Shown: positions 62,130 through 64,000 of the stretch, one piece after another
Layout of the letters: every line of letters starts with the position of its first letter
Numbering within the stretch: the first letter of the stretch is position 1
DNA from: Acanthochromis polyacanthus
Taxonomy: Eukaryota; Chordata; Actinopteri; Pomacentridae
Direction: 5' to 3'
DNA: 64,000 nt
NCBI RefSeq assembly: GCF_021347895.1
Contig: NC_067119.1
Span: forward strand, 3,794,534-3,858,533
Program-made: the position numbers and the translations under genes
The notes under the pieces: model-generated
What the model saw: the letters and a program-made list of their open reading frames with translations, nothing else
The model's database searches: none
What the model was told of the DNA's origin: nothing

Positions 62130-64000
62130 GAACACACATGTAGACCGGTTTAAGACACACGTAGACTGGTTTAAGACACACATATACTGGTTTAAGACAC
62201 ATGTGGACCGGTTTAAGACACACGTAGACCGGTTTAAGACACACGTAGACTGGTTTAAGACACACATATACTGGTTTAAGACACATGTGGACCGGTTTAA
62301 GACACACGTAGACTGGTTTAAGACACACGTAGACTGGTTTAAGACACACGTAGACTGGTTTAAGACACATGTGGACCGGTTTAAGACACACGTAGACTGG
62401 TTTAAGACACATGTATACTGGTTTAAGACACATGTGGACCGGTTTAAGACACACGTATACTGGTTTAAGACACATGTAGACCGGTTTAAGACACACGTAT
62501 ACTGGTTTAAGACACATGTGGACCGGTTTAAGACACATGTAGACTGGTTTAAGACACACGTAGACTGGTTTAAGACACATGTAGACCGGTTTAAGACACA
62601 CGTATACTGGTTTAAGACACATGTAGACCGGTTTAAGACACACGTATACTGGTTTAAGACACATGCGGACCGGTTTAAGACACACATATACTGGTTTAAG
62701 ACACATGTGGACCGGTTTAAGACACACGTAGACTGGTTTAAGACACACGTATACTGGTTTAAGACACATGTAGACCGGTTTAAGACACACGTATACTGGT
62801 TTAAGACACATGCGGACCGGTTTAAGACACACATATACTGGTTTAAGACACATGTGGACCGGTTTAAGACACACGTAGACTGGTTTAAGACACACGTAGA
62901 CTGGTTTAAGACACATGTAGACCGGTTTAAGACACACGTATACTGGTTTAAGACACATGTGGACCGGTTTAAGACACACGTATACCGGTTTAAGACACAT
63001 GTAGACCGGTTTAAGACACACGTATACTGGTTTAAGACACATGTGGACCGGTTTAAGACACACGTAGACTGGTTTAAGACACATGTATACTGGTTTAAGA
63101 CACATGTGGACCGGTTTAAGACACACATATACCGGTTTAAGACACACGTAGACTGGTTTAAGACACATGTATACTGGTTTAAGACACATGTGGACCGGTT
63201 TAAGACACATGTGGACCGGTTTAAGACACACGTATACCGGTTTAAGACACATGTAGACTGGTTTAAGACACATGTGGACCGGTTTAAGACACACATATAC
63301 CGGTTTAAGACACACGTAGACTGGTTTAAGACACATGTATACTGGTTTAAGACACATGTGGACCGGTTTAAGACACATGTGGACCGGTTTAAGACACACG
63401 TAGACTGGTTTAAGACACATGTATACTGGTTTAAGACACATGTGGACCGGTTTAAGACACACATATACCGGTTTAAGACACACGTAGACTGGTTTAAGAC
63501 ACATGTATACTGGTTTAAGACACATGTGGACCGGTTTAAGACACATGTGGACCGGTTTAAGACACACGTATACCGGTTTAAGACACATGTAGACTGGTTT
63601 AAGACACATGTGGACCGGTTTAAGACACACATATACCGGTTTAAGACACACGTAGACTGGTTTAAGACACATGTATACTGGTTTAAGACACATGTGGACC
63701 GGTTTAAGACACATGTGGACCGGTTTAAGACACACGTATACCGGTTTAAGACACATGTATACTGGTTTAAGACACATGTGGACCGGTTTAAGACACACGT
63801 ATACCGGTTTAAGACACACGTAGACTGGTTTAAGACACATGTGGACCGGTTTAAGACACATGTGGACCGGTTTAAGACACACGTATACCGGTTTAAGACA
63901 CATGTAGACCGGTTTAAGACACATGTGGACCAGTTTAAGACCCACGTATACCGGTTTAAGACACATGTAGACCGGTTTAAGACACATGTAGACCGGTTTA
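62130..64000. repeat. 21-bp satellite/VNTR with 168-bp higher-order repeat, pkn3 intron
   Basis: About 89 units of 21 bp (for example GTTTAAGACACATGTAGACCG), varying at a few positions (ACATGT/ACACGT, TAGAC/TATAC/TGGAC, CGG/TGG). The array reaches the window edge. Doublets of ACATGTGGACCGG recur exactly 168 bp (8 units) apart at 63,186, 63,354, 63,522 and 63,690, showing a higher-order repeat. Because 21 is a multiple of 3, the minus strand is open for over 600 codons (CLKPVYM/CLKPVHM), which is an artefact. The array begins about 4 nt inside the intron. Confidence 0.95.

Noticed and set aside
62107..63987. 626-codon minus-strand open frame of CLKPVYM-type repeats (and a second 501-codon frame)
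   Set aside because: A 21-bp satellite with no stop in the unit is open in frame indefinitely. No start context, splice logic or domain, and it is antisense in a pkn3 intron.

Overview
This window looks like nuclear DNA from a percomorph-type teleost fish. The genes are split by GT-AG introns, the spacers are AT-rich, promoters are CpG-rich, and there is a typical fish load of Tc1-like transposons, LINE tails, a tRNA-derived SINE and minisatellites. The gene order ptges2 - gle1 - odf2 - (CULT gene) - set - pkn3 matches what I remember of human 9q34.11, apart from the CULT gene.

Layout: 1-5.9 kb is AT-rich non-coding DNA, ending at a CpG-rich promoter (about 6.05-6.8 kb). That promoter probably drives an unidentified leftward gene. 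ptges2 (+, 7,994-12,023) converges on gle1 (-, 13,801-26,450). odf2 (-, 28,144-40,889) lies in tandem behind gle1. A two-exon gene for a putative secreted CULT (cereblon thalidomide-binding-like) domain protein (+, 43,694-46,447) converges on set (-, 47,537-50,826). pkn3 (+) enters at 57,131 or earlier and runs off the right edge; only the HR1b-end, HR1c and C2-like exons are inside. I rebuilt every exon chain by hand. Reading frames close exactly for ptges2 (383 aa), gle1 (719 aa), odf2 (741 aa), the CULT protein (191 aa) and the five pkn3 exons (235 codons). set is the exception: one exon is 1 nt short in a homopolymer.

The genes do not form one pathway. They are housekeeping or cell-structure genes: microsomal PGE synthase 2, mRNA export, centriole/cilium appendage, histone chaperone/PP2A inhibitor, and a PKC-related kinase. 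odf2 has a perfect-looking RFX X-box upstream, which fits a ciliary gene.

The most unusual structures are: (i) an LTR with TGTTA...TAACA ends, followed by an antisense proline-tRNA copy far longer than an 18-nt primer-binding site, inside a Tc1 relic; (ii) two minisatellites in gle1 introns whose unit encodes a Tc1 transposase motif (VKHGGGSIM); (iii) a 21-bp satellite with a 168-bp higher-order repeat starting 4 nt inside a pkn3 intron; (iv) a foldback element with telomere-like repeats inside another minisatellite; and (v) the 1-nt frameshift in set. Nothing here resembles a prokaryotic defence or CRISPR system.
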